Shown here in pieces: positions 17,074 to 25,165 of a DNA stretch of 64,000 nt. This DNA is from JAAYXE01 sp964391195 (GTDB taxonomy: Bacteria > Chloroflexota > Anaerolineae > Anaerolineales > UBA4823), in the NCBI GenBank assembly GCA_964391195.1, contig CAYMLG010000012.1:1-64000 (forward strand), in the 5' to 3' direction. Made by a program: the position numbers and the translations under genes. Each line of letters begins with the position of its first letter. Position 1 is the stretch's first letter. The notes below the pieces were generated by a model that had not been told where the DNA came from, did not search any database, and was given only the letters and a program-made list of their open reading frames with translations.

Positions 17074-18333
17074 ATGATAAAAAAACTGCTGAACATAGCG
17101 GGGAAAGATTTGCGGCTGGTGTTCCGCGACCCGGGGGCGCTGATGCTGATGCTGGTCACCCCGATGGCGCTGACCCTGGTGATGGGCTTCGCCTTCGGCG
17201 GCCTGGGCGGGCAATCGGATGGCGGGCTGGCGGATATCCCCGTGGTGTTGGTAAACCGGGATGAGGGGGAACTGGGCCAGAACCTGGTGGAGGTCTTCCG
17301 GTCGGAGGACCTGGTCGAGTTAATGGAGCCGGAAGTGAGCGAGGATGAAGCGGCTGCCCGGCAGCGGGTGGACGATGACCAGGCTGCTGCGGCGGTGATC
17401 ATCCCGCCCGAGCTCACCCGGCGGGTGATTCCCCGGGCGGGCGATGTACAAGCCTTAATCCAGGGGGCCGAACCGGCAGTGGTCGAGGTGTACGCCAACC
17501 CAACCCGGCCGGTGAGCGCCAATGTGGTGCGGGCCATTGTGGACGGATTCCTCAGCCGGGTGAACGCAGGAGCGACCGGCGGGCGGGTGGCGGTGCAGAT
17601 GCTGGTGAGCTCGGGGCGGGTATCCCCTGAGGCGGCCCAGCAGGTGGGCGAGCAGGCAGGCCGCCAGGCCGCGGAACAGGTGATCGAGGGCAATCTGATC
17701 AACCTGCAGGTGCAGGTTGCCGGGGCGCAGGAGGAAGACTTCGACTACTTCGCTTACATTGCGCCCAGTATGGCGATCCTGTTCTTGATGTTCACCGTCA
17801 CCGCCGGTGGGAGGAGTATTCTGGCGGAGCGCGACCAGGGGACTCTGCCGCGCATGCTGGTGAGCCCCTCATCGCCTCTAGAAGTGCTGGGGGGAAAAGT
17901 GCTCGGCACCTTTTTGACCGGAATGGCACATATGGGCATTCTCTACCTGGCCACACGGATCCTGCTCGGCGTTGATTGGGGACCGCTCCCGGCGGCCGGC
18001 TTGCTGACGACCACTCTGGTGGCCGCGGCAACCGCCTGGGGCATCCTGATCGCCGCCTACGCGCGCACACCAGGGCAGGCCAATACCGTCGGCACGGCGA
18101 TTTCTTTGATCTTTGCCGCCGCCAGCGGGAATTTTATCTCGCGGGAGGTCCTACCCGAGTGGCTGAAGTTTGCCAGCTATATATCGCCAAACGCCTGGGG
18201 GTTGGAAGGGTTCGCCCAACTGGCGGCGGGCGGAGACCTGGCTGATGTGTGGATCCCGGCCATGGGGCTGATGGTGATGGCCGTCCTGCTGTTCGGAGCG
18301 GCGCTGGTTGCCTTCCGCAGGCAGTTCAGGTAG
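17074..18333 (+). CDS. ABC-2 type exporter permease 1
   Basis: A 419-residue ABC-2 permease. One N-terminal transmembrane helix (about 25-45) precedes a large extracytoplasmic domain (about 50-225), then five or so helices fill the C-terminal half, ending in a hydrophobic VMAVLLFGAALVAF segment and a basic tail. This is the NatB/YhaP-type layout. It lies 92 bases after the ATPase gene and eight bases before the second permease, consistent with one operon. Confidence 0.92.
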   Translation: MIKKLLNIAGKDLRLVFRDPGALMLMLVTPMALTLVMGFAFGGLGGQSDGGLADIPVVLVNRDEGELGQNLVEVFRSEDLVELMEPEVSEDEAAARQRVDDDQAAAAVIIPPELTRRVIPRAGDVQALIQGAEPAVVEVYANPTRPVSANVVRAIVDGFLSRVNAGATGGRVAVQMLVSSGRVSPEAAQQVGEQAGRQAAEQVIEGNLINLQVQVAGAQEEDFDYFAYIAPSMAILFLMFTVTAGGRSILAERDQGTLPRMLVSPSSPLEVLGGKVLGTFLTGMAHMGILYLATRILLGVDWGPLPAAGLLTTTLVAAATAWGILIAAYARTPGQANTVGTAISLIFAAASGNFISREVLPEWLKFASYISPNAWGLEGFAQLAAGGDLADVWIPAMGLMVMAVLLFGAALVAFRRQFR

Positions 18334-18341
18334 GAAAACCG

Positions 18342-19556
18342 ATGAAAAAGATCATTGCAATTGCCTGGAATGACATCCTGATCGAATTCTCCGAACGGTC
18401 TACCCTGGTGTTCTTTGTCATTTTGCCGGTCGTGTTTACGCTGATCATCGGCCAGGGGCTGCAGAGCGCTTTCGGGAGTGAAGATCCGCCCGCTGACCCG
18501 CGGTATGTGGTCCTGGTGGTGGATGAGGACGGGAGCCTGCTCGCAGAGCGGATGGTGGCAGCACTGGAGATGTCGGAAGTGGTCCGACGGGTGGTCCGGC
18601 CTCTGCCTGAGGCGGAATCGCTGTTTGCGGAGCAGGACGCGCTGGCCCTGCTCCGTCTGCCACAGGGGTTCGAAGCGGCATTGATGGCGCATGAGCCGGT
18701 GGAACTCTCGCTGCAGCTCGCGGAGGGGCCTTCGAGCACGCTGGCAATCCGGCAGGCGGTGAATGCGGCTGTGGCCCAGGTGGATTATGCGCTCCAGACT
18801 GCGTTTAGCAGCCTGGAAGCGGCTGAAGCGAGGCGCCCCTTCGCAAGCGAGGCCGAGCGGGAGGCTTATTTCCGTGAGGCGCTCACCCTGGCCCAAGAAC
18901 TGCTGTCAGAGCCCCCGGTGCGGGCGGAGACCAACCAATCGGAGAAGGCGGCGATACAGGCTGCCTCCGGATTCGAGCAGTCCTCCTCCGGGCAGCTTGT
19001 CACCTGGACGTTGATCACCCTGCTGGGGGCCTCCGAGGTGTTTGTCGGCGAGCGACTGGGCGGGACACTCCGGCGCTTGCTGGTAACACCCTCTTCGCCC
19101 GGCGTAATCCTTACCGGCAAGATCCTGGGGCGGCTTTCGCTGGGCCTGATCCAGATGGGGCTGCTGATCGGGTTCGGGACGCTGGTGCTGGGGGTGGGCT
19201 GGGGGAATTCCTGGGCGGCGCTGGCGCTGGTGGTGCTGAGTTTCGCCCTGGCCGCGGTTGCCCTGGGCGTGCTCCTGGCGACCATTGCCCGCAGCCGGGG
19301 GCAGGCCTCCGGGCTGACGGTGATGCTCTCAATGCTGCTGGGCGCCCTGGGTGGGGCCTGGTGGCCGTTGGAGGTGACCCCGCCCGCTTACCAGAACGCG
19401 GTCAAAGTGCTGCCGACGACCTGGGCGATGCTGGGGTTCAACGATGTGCTGGTCCGGGGCGCCGGGGTCACGGCGGTGCTGCCGGAGGTGGGGGTACTGC
19501 TGGGATTTGCGCTGGTCTTCTTCATTATCGGGATCTGGCGGTTCAAGTATCTTTGA
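18342..19556 (+). CDS. ABC-2 type exporter permease 2
   Basis: A 404-residue ABC-2 permease with the same layout as its upstream neighbour: an N-terminal helix (about 20-40), an extracytoplasmic domain with a charged helical stretch (about 150-190), and a membrane-embedded C-terminal half. ATG 18342 is chosen because MKKIIAIAWNDI is the usual permease opening; the frame is open further upstream but only inside the previous gene. The 3' end converges on the SAM-hydrolase gene with only eight bases between stop codons. Confidence 0.92.
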   Translation: MKKIIAIAWNDILIEFSERSTLVFFVILPVVFTLIIGQGLQSAFGSEDPPADPRYVVLVVDEDGSLLAERMVAALEMSEVVRRVVRPLPEAESLFAEQDALALLRLPQGFEAALMAHEPVELSLQLAEGPSSTLAIRQAVNAAVAQVDYALQTAFSSLEAAEARRPFASEAEREAYFREALTLAQELLSEPPVRAETNQSEKAAIQAASGFEQSSSGQLVTWTLITLLGASEVFVGERLGGTLRRLLVTPSSPGVILTGKILGRLSLGLIQMGLLIGFGTLVLGVGWGNSWAALALVVLSFALAAVALGVLLATIARSRGQASGLTVMLSMLLGALGGAWWPLEVTPPAYQNAVKVLPTTWAMLGFNDVLVRGAGVTAVLPEVGVLLGFALVFFIIGIWRFKYL

Positions 19557-19564
19557 TCCCGGCT

Positions 19565-20350
19565 TTATTTGATCACCTCGACCAGGTCGCCGATGTTGGC
19601 GCCCAGGCGCTTTGCGGCGCTGCCGTTTACGGTGGAGATGATCAGGTTCCCGCTGCTGCCGTATAGGGCGATCAACTCGCCGTCCGGTCGCTCGCCGAAG
19701 GTTTTCACCATGCCGGCGATCGTCGAACTGCAGATTTTCACCTGCACGTTGGGGGCCTGCCCCAGGTGTTCGATGCGGATGTTGGTGTGGATGTTGCCAA
19801 AGTGATCGATGTGGATCACCTCGCCGGTGAGGCCATTGGCGGTGTGCTGGGGTTGGGGGAAGGTGAGGCGCACCGGATCCGAGATAGGCGAGCCGAGAAC
19901 GCGCAGGGGGACCCCTGCGGCGAGGTGCCCGGCGACCGGGGCGAAGATATCCCGCCCGTGAAAGACATTGCTGACCTCCGTCAGCCAGAAGTTCGGGCGG
20001 TTCAGGTGGACGAATTCGACCGTCTCCTTCGCCCGCTCGGCCTGTTCCAGGAGCAGGGTGAGCACGCCGTTATCGGGGGCAACGTAGAATTGGTTGGAAA
20101 GCTGGGCGCCGATCGGGCGGCGGGCTGTGCCCACCCCAGGATCCACCACAACCACGTGTACCGTGCCCGGGGGAAAGTAAGGCGCGGCTCGGGAGATCAC
20201 CAGCGCTGCCTCCGGGATGTTCTGTGGAGAAATCTGGTGGCTGATGTCGGCGATCTGCGCTCGGGGCGCGATGCTCCAGATTACGCCTTTCATCACGCCT
20301 ACGTTCCCGTCCTTCAAGCCGAAATCTGTGGTCAGGGTTACGATACTCAT
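19565..20350 (-). CDS. SAM hydroxide adenosyltransferase (DUF62 family)
   Basis: A 261-residue protein of the family that hydrolyses S-adenosylmethionine to adenosine and methionine using a bound hydroxide; relatives include fluorinase and chlorinase. Family blocks are visible in order: TDFGLKDGNVGVMKG, VVVVDPGVGTARRPI, APDNGVLTLLL, FHGRDIFAPVAGHLA and IDHFGNIHTNI. It lacks obvious halogenase-type insertions, so the hydrolase function is favoured. The start at ATG 20350 is set by GGAGGT seven bases upstream; five earlier codons are open but lack this site. It is divergent from the ECF sigma factor gene. Confidence 0.93.
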   Translation of the reverse strand: MSIVTLTTDFGLKDGNVGVMKGVIWSIAPRAQIADISHQISPQNIPEAALVISRAAPYFPPGTVHVVVVDPGVGTARRPIGAQLSNQFYVAPDNGVLTLLLEQAERAKETVEFVHLNRPNFWLTEVSNVFHGRDIFAPVAGHLAAGVPLRVLGSPISDPVRLTFPQPQHTANGLTGEVIHIDHFGNIHTNIRIEHLGQAPNVQVKICSSTIAGMVKTFGERPDGELIALYGSSGNLIISTVNGSAAKRLGANIGDLVEVIK

Positions 20351-20530
20351 TCGGGACCTCCGCAAGGATCATTGTATCCTATTTCAAAGCAGTTCAGGCG
20401 GGCCATGCTGCCGCGTAAATCCCACCCGAGGCGCCTGGGTCTCAACCCTGAATGGACTATGTTACAATCTTCGAACGATAGGCCATTGGAAGGAGCCCAC
20501 CGGGTAACCTTTTGGAAACAGGTGCATCTA

Positions 20531-21154
20531 ATGAATAACAGGCAAGGACGCCAGAACGAAACGCCGGAAGACTTCTCTCTGGAGGCTTTACGGGCGGGGG
20601 ATCGCTCTGAATTCGCCCGCCTGGTGGAAGCTTACTCGGGGGTGATTTACCGCCTGGGACTCAAGATGTTGGGCAGCGAGCAAGACGCCGAAGATGTCCT
20701 TCAGGAGACTTTCATTAAGGCGCTGAGACATCTGCAAAATTTCGATGGGCGGTCCAAATTGTCGACCTGGCTGTACCGGATTGCCACCAACGAAGCCCTG
20801 ATGCTGCTGCGCCGCCGGAAGCAGGATGTGGTCTCGATCGAGGAGCCGTTCGAGGATGTGGGGGAACCACAGGCGCCCATGCAGATCGTCGATTGGTGTT
20901 GTATGCCGGAAGAAGAGTTGATGTCTGCAGAGGTCAGAGCGTATCTGGACCAGGCGATTGACGATCTTTCGCCCGCTTTAAGGGTTGTTTTTCTCCTGAG
21001 GGAGATCGAGGGGCTGTCTACGCAGGAGACGGCTGAGGTGCTGAACCTCAGCGAAACGGCGGTGAAGACCCGCCTCTCGCGGGCGCGCTTACAACTACGT
21101 GAGCATCTGTCGGGTTATTTTGGGGAAAAGTTGGTGAAAGGAGAAAGCCGATGA
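20531..21154 (+). CDS. ECF-type RNA polymerase sigma factor
   Basis: A 207-residue extracytoplasmic-function sigma factor with region 2 at about 25-95 (GSEQDAEDVLQETFIKALRHL, then WLYRIATNEALMLLRRRK) and region 4 at about 140-195 (LSPALRVVFLLREIEGLSTQETAEVL, then the helix-turn-helix). ATG 20531 is chosen because homology starts there, although the frame runs open far upstream. Its stop overlaps the start of a zinc-finger anti-sigma gene (ATGA). The next genes form a thiol/redox island, which suggests but does not prove a redox signal. Confidence 0.95.
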   Translation: MNNRQGRQNETPEDFSLEALRAGDRSEFARLVEAYSGVIYRLGLKMLGSEQDAEDVLQETFIKALRHLQNFDGRSKLSTWLYRIATNEALMLLRRRKQDVVSIEEPFEDVGEPQAPMQIVDWCCMPEEELMSAEVRAYLDQAIDDLSPALRVVFLLREIEGLSTQETAEVLNLSETAVKTRLSRARLQLREHLSGYFGEKLVKGESR

Positions 21155-21405
21155 TCGACCGCGAACAGTGCCACCATCTGCTGGAATTTCTGTCCGAATA
21201 CGTGGACGGCTCGGTAAGCGATGAGATCTGCCAGGAGATCGAACGCCACATGGAGGGCTGCGAAAACTGCCGGATCGTGATCGATTCGCTGCGGAAGACC
21301 ATTTATCTTTACCATGAGACAGCCGTGACCCAGCCCCAGGTTCCTGAAGATGTCCGCCGGCGCCTGTACCGGCGCTTGAATCTGGACGATCTGCTCTCGA
21401 CCTGA
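21151..21405 (+). CDS. Zinc-finger anti-sigma factor (zf-HC2 type)
   Basis: An 84-residue protein with the anti-sigma zinc-binding motif His33-x3-Cys37-x2-Cys40 (RHMEGCENC), preceded by a helix and followed by a helical tail. No transmembrane segment is present, so it is a soluble ZAS-type anti-sigma factor, of the kind that often senses thiol oxidation by losing zinc. It is translationally coupled to the upstream sigma factor, its presumed partner. Confidence 0.93.
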   Translation: MIDREQCHHLLEFLSEYVDGSVSDEICQEIERHMEGCENCRIVIDSLRKTIYLYHETAVTQPQVPEDVRRRLYRRLNLDDLLST

Positions 21406-21444
21406 TGCGGCGGGCGTATCTTTATTTCGATATTCGGCCTTTGG

Positions 21445-21476
21445 GTGGGATGGGTAGCTGCCTGTCCCACTTTTTT
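21445..21476 (+). terminator. Rho-independent terminator after sigma/anti-sigma pair
   Basis: GTGGGA (21445-21450) pairs with TCCCAC (21465-21470), with a short inner GG/CC stem, followed directly by six T residues (21471-21476). Confidence 0.8.
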
Positions 21477-21553
21477 GTTGCATCGCCCCAATCCCGTGGC
21501 CCCCTTTGAGAATGGCATGTAACCTTTTGCCCCAAACTGCATCTAATTAGGTG

Positions 21554-21760
21554 ATGGACTGCGAAAAGCGGCAAGACCCACTTGAATTGACATTGAATCC
21601 GGTTGAACCGGGCGGTGAAAGGGGACCTCATCCGGCGCTTCAGCCGCCGCGCCGGGGGGAGCTCTGCCCAAGATGCCGGGAGGGACGCCTGGATTACAAC
21701 GGCCTGCTCAATCTCGCCTGTCCGGCTTGCGGCTTTACCAGCGGCGGCTGTTTTACCTGA
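21554..21760 (+). CDS. Small zinc-ribbon protein
   Basis: A 68-residue protein. The C-terminal half is a two-knuckle zinc ribbon, CPRC (near residue 38) and CPAC, separated by a short loop rich in Leu/Asn, then GFTSGGCF. The N-terminal half is polar and probably disordered. ATG 21554 follows a GTG in frame three bases earlier. No larger family is recognised; such ribbons bind metal or nucleic acid. It follows the anti-sigma terminator and precedes the disulfide oxidoreductase gene. Confidence 0.6.
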   Translation: MDCEKRQDPLELTLNPVEPGGERGPHPALQPPRRGELCPRCREGRLDYNGLLNLACPACGFTSGGCFT

Positions 21761-21842
21761 TAGGAGAACGAACGGCGCTCAGGTTGAGCGTGCGAATAAT
21801 AGAACCAGGCTGTACAAACAGCCAGGGAGAACGGAGAAGAAA

Positions 21843-22508
21843 ATGCAGCAGAAATTGTTGAACGATGAGATCCTGGACCAGATCAATCAGGTGTTCGAGC
21901 AGTTAAAAGAACCGGTGGAAATCCTGTTCTTTGGCCAAAAGGAAGATTGTGAGTACTGCGACGACACCCTGCAACTGATCCGGGAGGTTGTAGATTTGTC
22001 GGACAAACTGGGATTGCAGGTGTACGACCTGGAAGAGGATGCGGGCATCGCCCAGCAGTACAAAGTGGACAAAGCTCCCGGTTTGGTGCTGCTCGGCAGA
22101 GATGGCGATCAACTGCTCGACTACGGGGTGCGCTTTGCGGGTATCCCCTCCGGGCATGAGTTCAGCTCATTGATCCACGACCTGGTGCTGGTTTCGGGCC
22201 GCGATTCGGGCTTGAGCCAGGAGACGCGAGACTTCTTGCAGGGGCTCACCGAGCCAGTGCACCTCCAGGTGTTCGTCACCCCCACCTGCCCCTACTGCCC
22301 CCGGGCGGTCGTGCTGGCCCACCAGATGGCGCTGGAGAGCCCCATGGTGGAAGCCGAGATGGTGGAGGCGATGGAGTTCCCCGACCTGGCAGACCAGTTC
22401 GGGGTGAGCGGTGTGCCGCAGACCACGATCAACGCCGGGGCGGGGACGGTGATCGGGGCGGTCCCCGAAGAGCATCTGGTCGCCGAAATAAAGCGCAGCC
22501 TGAAGTAA
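21843..22508 (+). CDS. Protein disulfide oxidoreductase with two thioredoxin folds (PDO)
   Basis: A 221-residue cytoplasmic PDO-type protein made of two thioredoxin folds. The N-terminal unit has Cys36-Glu-Tyr-Cys39 and the C-terminal unit Cys149-Pro-Tyr-Cys152, each with a cis-proline region (KAPGLVLL; SGVPQTTI). PDOs form intracellular disulfides and are typical of thermophilic archaea and bacteria, including Chloroflexota. ATG 21843 is preceded by GAGAACGGAGAAGA, a good ribosome-binding region; the frame is open further upstream but lacks homology there. Confidence 0.9.
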   Translation: MQQKLLNDEILDQINQVFEQLKEPVEILFFGQKEDCEYCDDTLQLIREVVDLSDKLGLQVYDLEEDAGIAQQYKVDKAPGLVLLGRDGDQLLDYGVRFAGIPSGHEFSSLIHDLVLVSGRDSGLSQETRDFLQGLTEPVHLQVFVTPTCPYCPRAVVLAHQMALESPMVEAEMVEAMEFPDLADQFGVSGVPQTTINAGAGTVIGAVPEEHLVAEIKRSLK

Positions 22509-22525
22509 ACGGTTTGTCTTTCCAT

Positions 22526-22557
22526 GGAAAATCTGGGGCCGCGGCCCCAGATTTTCC
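22526..22557. terminator. Bidirectional palindromic terminator
   Basis: A perfect 15-bp inverted repeat, GGAAAATCTGGGGCC (22526-22540) and its complement (22543-22557), with T-rich ends on both strands. It lies between the PDO and glutaredoxin genes. Confidence 0.8.
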
Positions 22558-22595
22558 TGCGCATATCATAAGTCACACCCATCAAGGTCAACCAT

Positions 22596-22850
22596 ATGGC
22601 AGCAGAAAAGAAAACCCCGCGAGTGATCCTCTTTACCACACCATCCTGCACGTACTGCCGCCTGGCGAAGAAATATTTGCGCGAGCGGGGCGTGCGCTTC
22701 AAAGATATAGATGTTTCCCGAGACGCTGCCGCCGCTCGAGATATGGTGCGGCGCAGTGGACAGCAGGGCGTGCCGGTGATCGATATCGGCGGTAAAATCG
22801 TGGTTGGTTTCGATCGTCCAAAAATCGACCGGTTGTTAGGGATCGGTTAG
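22596..22850 (+). CDS. Glutaredoxin-family protein (NrdH/Grx-like)
   Basis: An 84-residue thioredoxin-fold protein. The redox motif is Cys18-Thr-Tyr-Cys21 (TTPSCTYCRLAKKYL), the cis-proline is in GVPVIDIGG, and the C-terminus has the GFDRPKIDRLL helix typical of small bacterial glutaredoxins. It probably reduces protein disulfides or mixed disulfides. It stands between two terminator-like palindromic regions and so may be transcribed alone. Confidence 0.93.
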   Translation: MAAEKKTPRVILFTTPSCTYCRLAKKYLRERGVRFKDIDVSRDAAAARDMVRRSGQQGVPVIDIGGKIVVGFDRPKIDRLLGIG

Positions 22851-22986
22851 CGCTCAGAGACTCATCCGCGAATATGCGTATCTCGGGTTTGCCGGGTGTG
22901 GAGACAGTTCAATTTAGAACAGGGTGAGTTTTGGGCGGACCGGACGCGCAGACCTCACCCGCCAAACAAATCGAAAGAAGAGGTAT

Positions 22987-23370
22987 ATGGAGACGTATAA
23001 AATTGCAGCAGTGACAGAAGATGGCGAGCGGATCAGCAGCCACTTCGGCATGGCCCCCGAATACCGGGTGTTCACGATCTCCGGCGGTCAGGTGCAGGGG
23101 GCGGAGACCCGGGCCAAGCCCCATCACGTTCATCACCCCCACGGTCACGATCACCAGCACGGCCATGGCGACGTGGGGCACGCAGATATGTTCGCTCCGA
23201 TCGAGGACTGCCAGGTACTTTTGGTGGGCGGAATGGGCGATCCCGCATACCGGAAGGCGCAGGCGGTCGGGCTGGAGGTGGTGCTGACCGGCGGCATCAT
23301 TCAGGAGGCATTGAAGGCATACATGGCCGGGGAGCTATCCAGCGATATGCGCCGGGTTCACCGGCATTAA
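22987..23370 (+). CDS. NifX/NifB-like dinitrogenase iron-molybdenum cofactor family protein
   Basis: A 127-residue protein of the NifX/NafY/YedF-type superfamily (MKIAVxxEDGxxISxHFGxA type opening: IAAVTEDGERISSHFG). An inserted histidine-rich loop (about residues 46-65, eleven histidines) suggests metal binding. The usual CQVLLVGGMGDPAYRKAQAVG core and GGIIQEALKAY end are present. The family binds iron-sulfur or metal cofactors; outside nitrogen fixers its role is poorly defined, and no nif gene is nearby. ATG 22987 is set by AAGAAGAGG. Confidence 0.85.
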   Translation: METYKIAAVTEDGERISSHFGMAPEYRVFTISGGQVQGAETRAKPHHVHHPHGHDHQHGHGDVGHADMFAPIEDCQVLLVGGMGDPAYRKAQAVGLEVVLTGGIIQEALKAYMAGELSSDMRRVHRH

Positions 23371-23380
23371 AGAGAAATCT

Positions 23381-23415
23381 CACCAAAAGAGCGGGCTTCC
23401 CCCGCTCTTTTGGTG
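23381..23415. terminator. Bidirectional terminator hairpin
   Basis: CACCAAAAGAGCGGG (23381-23395) and CCCGCTCTTTTGGTG (23401-23415) form a perfect 15-bp stem with a five-base loop and internal A/T tracts suited to termination in both directions. Confidence 0.8.
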
Positions 23416-23444
23416 GAATCCAGGCAGAAGGATGGCCGGAACAA

Positions 23445-24035
23445 ATGACAACCAGGGTGCAAAGAAAACGACATCGCAGCTCGGGCACACAGATCCTGGC
23501 TCTCTCCCTGATCGGCGCCGGACTGGTCATTTTGGGGGTGGTGGGTGTCCTTCTTTTGCCGGGGCCAGGGGCTCCGTCCGGAGAGGAAGACGAATTTTCA
23601 GCGGTGCCGGCGCCGGTGCAAAATTATCCCGCACCGGACCTGGAGTTGAAAGACCTGGAGGGGAACGCAATTGCGCTGAGCGATTTTGCCGGGCAGGTGG
23701 TGCTGGTGAACAACTGGGCCACCTGGTGCCCGCCGTGCAAAGCGGAGATGCCGGTCTTGCAGGCTTATTATGAGGCCCACCGCGGCCAGGGTTTCACCAT
23801 TGTGGCGATCGAAGCCGGTGATTCCCCGCAAGCGGTGGCTCAGTTTAAACAGGAGCACGGGTTGACTTTCCCCGTCTGGCCCGACCCGGAGCAAAAAGCG
23901 CTGATCGCCTTCCGGAATTTCAGCTTGCCCAACTCCTATGTGATCGACCGGGAAGGGCAGATCCGGCTGGCGTGGACGGGAGCGATCAGCCTCAAGATGT
24001 TGGAGAAATACATCACGCCGTTAGTGGAGGAATAA
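23445..24035 (+). CDS. TlpA/ResA-type membrane-anchored thioredoxin
   Basis: A 196-residue extracytoplasmic thioredoxin. A single N-terminal membrane anchor (about 15-38) follows a basic RVQRKRHR segment. The thioredoxin domain has WATWCPPC (Cys95, Cys98) and the cis-proline region FSLPNSYVIDREG. TlpA/ResA proteins reduce apocytochrome or other exported disulfides. It is the first of a coupled trio (TlpA, OsmC, rhodanese): its TAA stop lies two bases before the OsmC GTG start. Confidence 0.92.
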   Translation: MTTRVQRKRHRSSGTQILALSLIGAGLVILGVVGVLLLPGPGAPSGEEDEFSAVPAPVQNYPAPDLELKDLEGNAIALSDFAGQVVLVNNWATWCPPCKAEMPVLQAYYEAHRGQGFTIVAIEAGDSPQAVAQFKQEHGLTFPVWPDPEQKALIAFRNFSLPNSYVIDREGQIRLAWTGAISLKMLEKYITPLVEE

Positions 24036-24037
24036 GA

Positions 24038-24523
24038 GTGGATGCAAAAGTAATCTGGCAGAATGGATTGAGTTTTCGTGGAACGGCGGAAAGCGGTTAT
24101 GAACTGCCGCTGGATGGAAAGATCGAGGATGGGGGCCTGGGCCAGGGCTTCCGGCCGATGGAACTGTTCGCCATCGGGATGGCGGGCTGCACGGCGATGG
24201 ATGTGATCTCAATCCTGACCAAAAAACGGCAGGATGTGCGCAAGTTCGATGTGAAAGTCCACGCGGAGCGGGAAGAAGACCACCCGAAAGTATTCACCAA
24301 CGCTTTCATCGAGTACCACGTTACCGGGCATGACATAGATGAAGCGTCGGTGCTGCGGGCCATCGAGCTATCTGCCACCCGGTACTGCCCGGCGCAGGCA
24401 ATGTTTGGTAAGCTGTTTCCCATCTCGCTCAGCTATCATATCTACGAGGGCGACGAGGAGAGCGAGAGGCGGCTCGTGAAGAGCGGTGTGTTCGATCTGC
24501 CGCTGACCGAGGCCCCAAAATGA
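24038..24523 (+). CDS. OsmC/Ohr-family peroxiredoxin-like protein
   Basis: A 161-residue OsmC-family protein, expected to reduce organic hydroperoxides or related electrophiles with two catalytic cysteines. Cys51 (GMAGCTAMD) and Cys117 (TRYCPAQAM) match the usual pair. The start is GTG 24038, chosen because GGAGG (24026-24030) lies seven bases upstream and homology begins there. The stop overlaps the rhodanese start (ATGA). Membership in a thiol operon supports a redox role. Confidence 0.92.
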   Translation: MDAKVIWQNGLSFRGTAESGYELPLDGKIEDGGLGQGFRPMELFAIGMAGCTAMDVISILTKKRQDVRKFDVKVHAEREEDHPKVFTNAFIEYHVTGHDIDEASVLRAIELSATRYCPAQAMFGKLFPISLSYHIYEGDEESERRLVKSGVFDLPLTEAPK

Positions 24524-24885
24524 AACTGCCCTCCCTGTGGTGGCTGCCGGTAGGCCGGGTGGCGGAGATCAGCCCGGAGGAACTTCAGCGGTGGCTGCAA
24601 GAGGGGCGCCCGGTGCAGATCGTGGACGCGCGCACCGGGCCAGAATACAACCAGGGGACGATCGGAGACGCCCGCCACGCGCCGTTGACGGATATGCCGG
24701 GCGTGATGGAACGGATGAGGTTCGACCCGGATCAACCGGTGGTGGTGCTCTGCCTGAGCGGGCACCGCAGCCGCCCGGGGACGCGCTGGCTGAGGGCGAA
24801 GGGGATCGAAGCTTACAGCCTGAAGGGGGGAGTCGCCGCCTGGCGGCTGAAGGGATACGGGCTGAAAAAACCGCAGACCCGTTGA
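24520..24885 (+). CDS. Rhodanese-like sulfurtransferase
   Basis: A 121-residue single rhodanese domain. The active-site loop is CLSGHRSR with Cys78, and the CH2A-like IVDARTGPEYNQGTIGDARHAPL and C-terminal LKGGVAAWRLKGYGL segments are typical. It could transfer sulfur or bind persulfide in the same pathway as the coupled TlpA and OsmC proteins. A terminator follows at once. Confidence 0.93.
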   Translation: MKLPSLWWLPVGRVAEISPEELQRWLQEGRPVQIVDARTGPEYNQGTIGDARHAPLTDMPGVMERMRFDPDQPVVVLCLSGHRSRPGTRWLRAKGIEAYSLKGGVAAWRLKGYGLKKPQTR

Positions 24886-24896
24886 AGGAAAAAACT

Positions 24897-24928
24897 GCCC
24901 AGGGTTCGTGAGGAACCCTGGGCTTTTT
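24897..24928 (+). terminator. Rho-independent terminator after the TlpA-OsmC-rhodanese operon
   Basis: GCCCAGGGTTC (24897-24907) pairs perfectly with GAACCCTGGGC (24913-24923) and is followed by five T residues (24924-24928). Confidence 0.9.
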
Positions 24929-25000
24929 GGTTTAAGCGGTTGGACGGACGCCAGGGCATCGCCGGCTATGGCCAGCTAAAAGCGTAACTACTCACCATTT

Positions 25001-25141
25001 ATAAATCAAATAGAAAAAATAAACTGCACGGTAAGCTCCCCATACGTCCCAATTCATGCAGGAGCGCGAGCTTCATTGACAAAGGAATGGTTGTTTTATA
25101 TAATCAGTTGAGCGCCAATAAATCAAAATGAAAAAATAAAT
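25001..25141. promoter_or_regulatory. Two AT-rich direct repeats flanking the ROK promoter
   Basis: A 24-base AT-rich word beginning ATAAATCAAA occurs at 25001-25024 and again at 25118-25141, identical at 21 of 24 positions. The copies lie either side of the promoter, the second in the 5' leader. They are candidate operators for the ROK regulator or another repressor. The region 24929-25165 holds no gene. Confidence 0.5.
25076..25104 (+). promoter_or_regulatory. Perfect-consensus sigma-70 promoter
   Basis: TTGACA (25076-25081) and TATAAT (25099-25104) with a 17-base spacer. Transcription would begin near 25111, leaving a leader of about 55 bases before ATG 25166. Confidence 0.9.
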
Positions 25142-25165
25142 ATTCGTCGCACAAGAGGCCGTCCC

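Noticed and set aside
22987..23370. Nitrogenase cofactor gene of a nif cluster
   Set aside because: No nif structural or assembly genes are present in the window; the NifX-like family occurs widely without nitrogen fixation.
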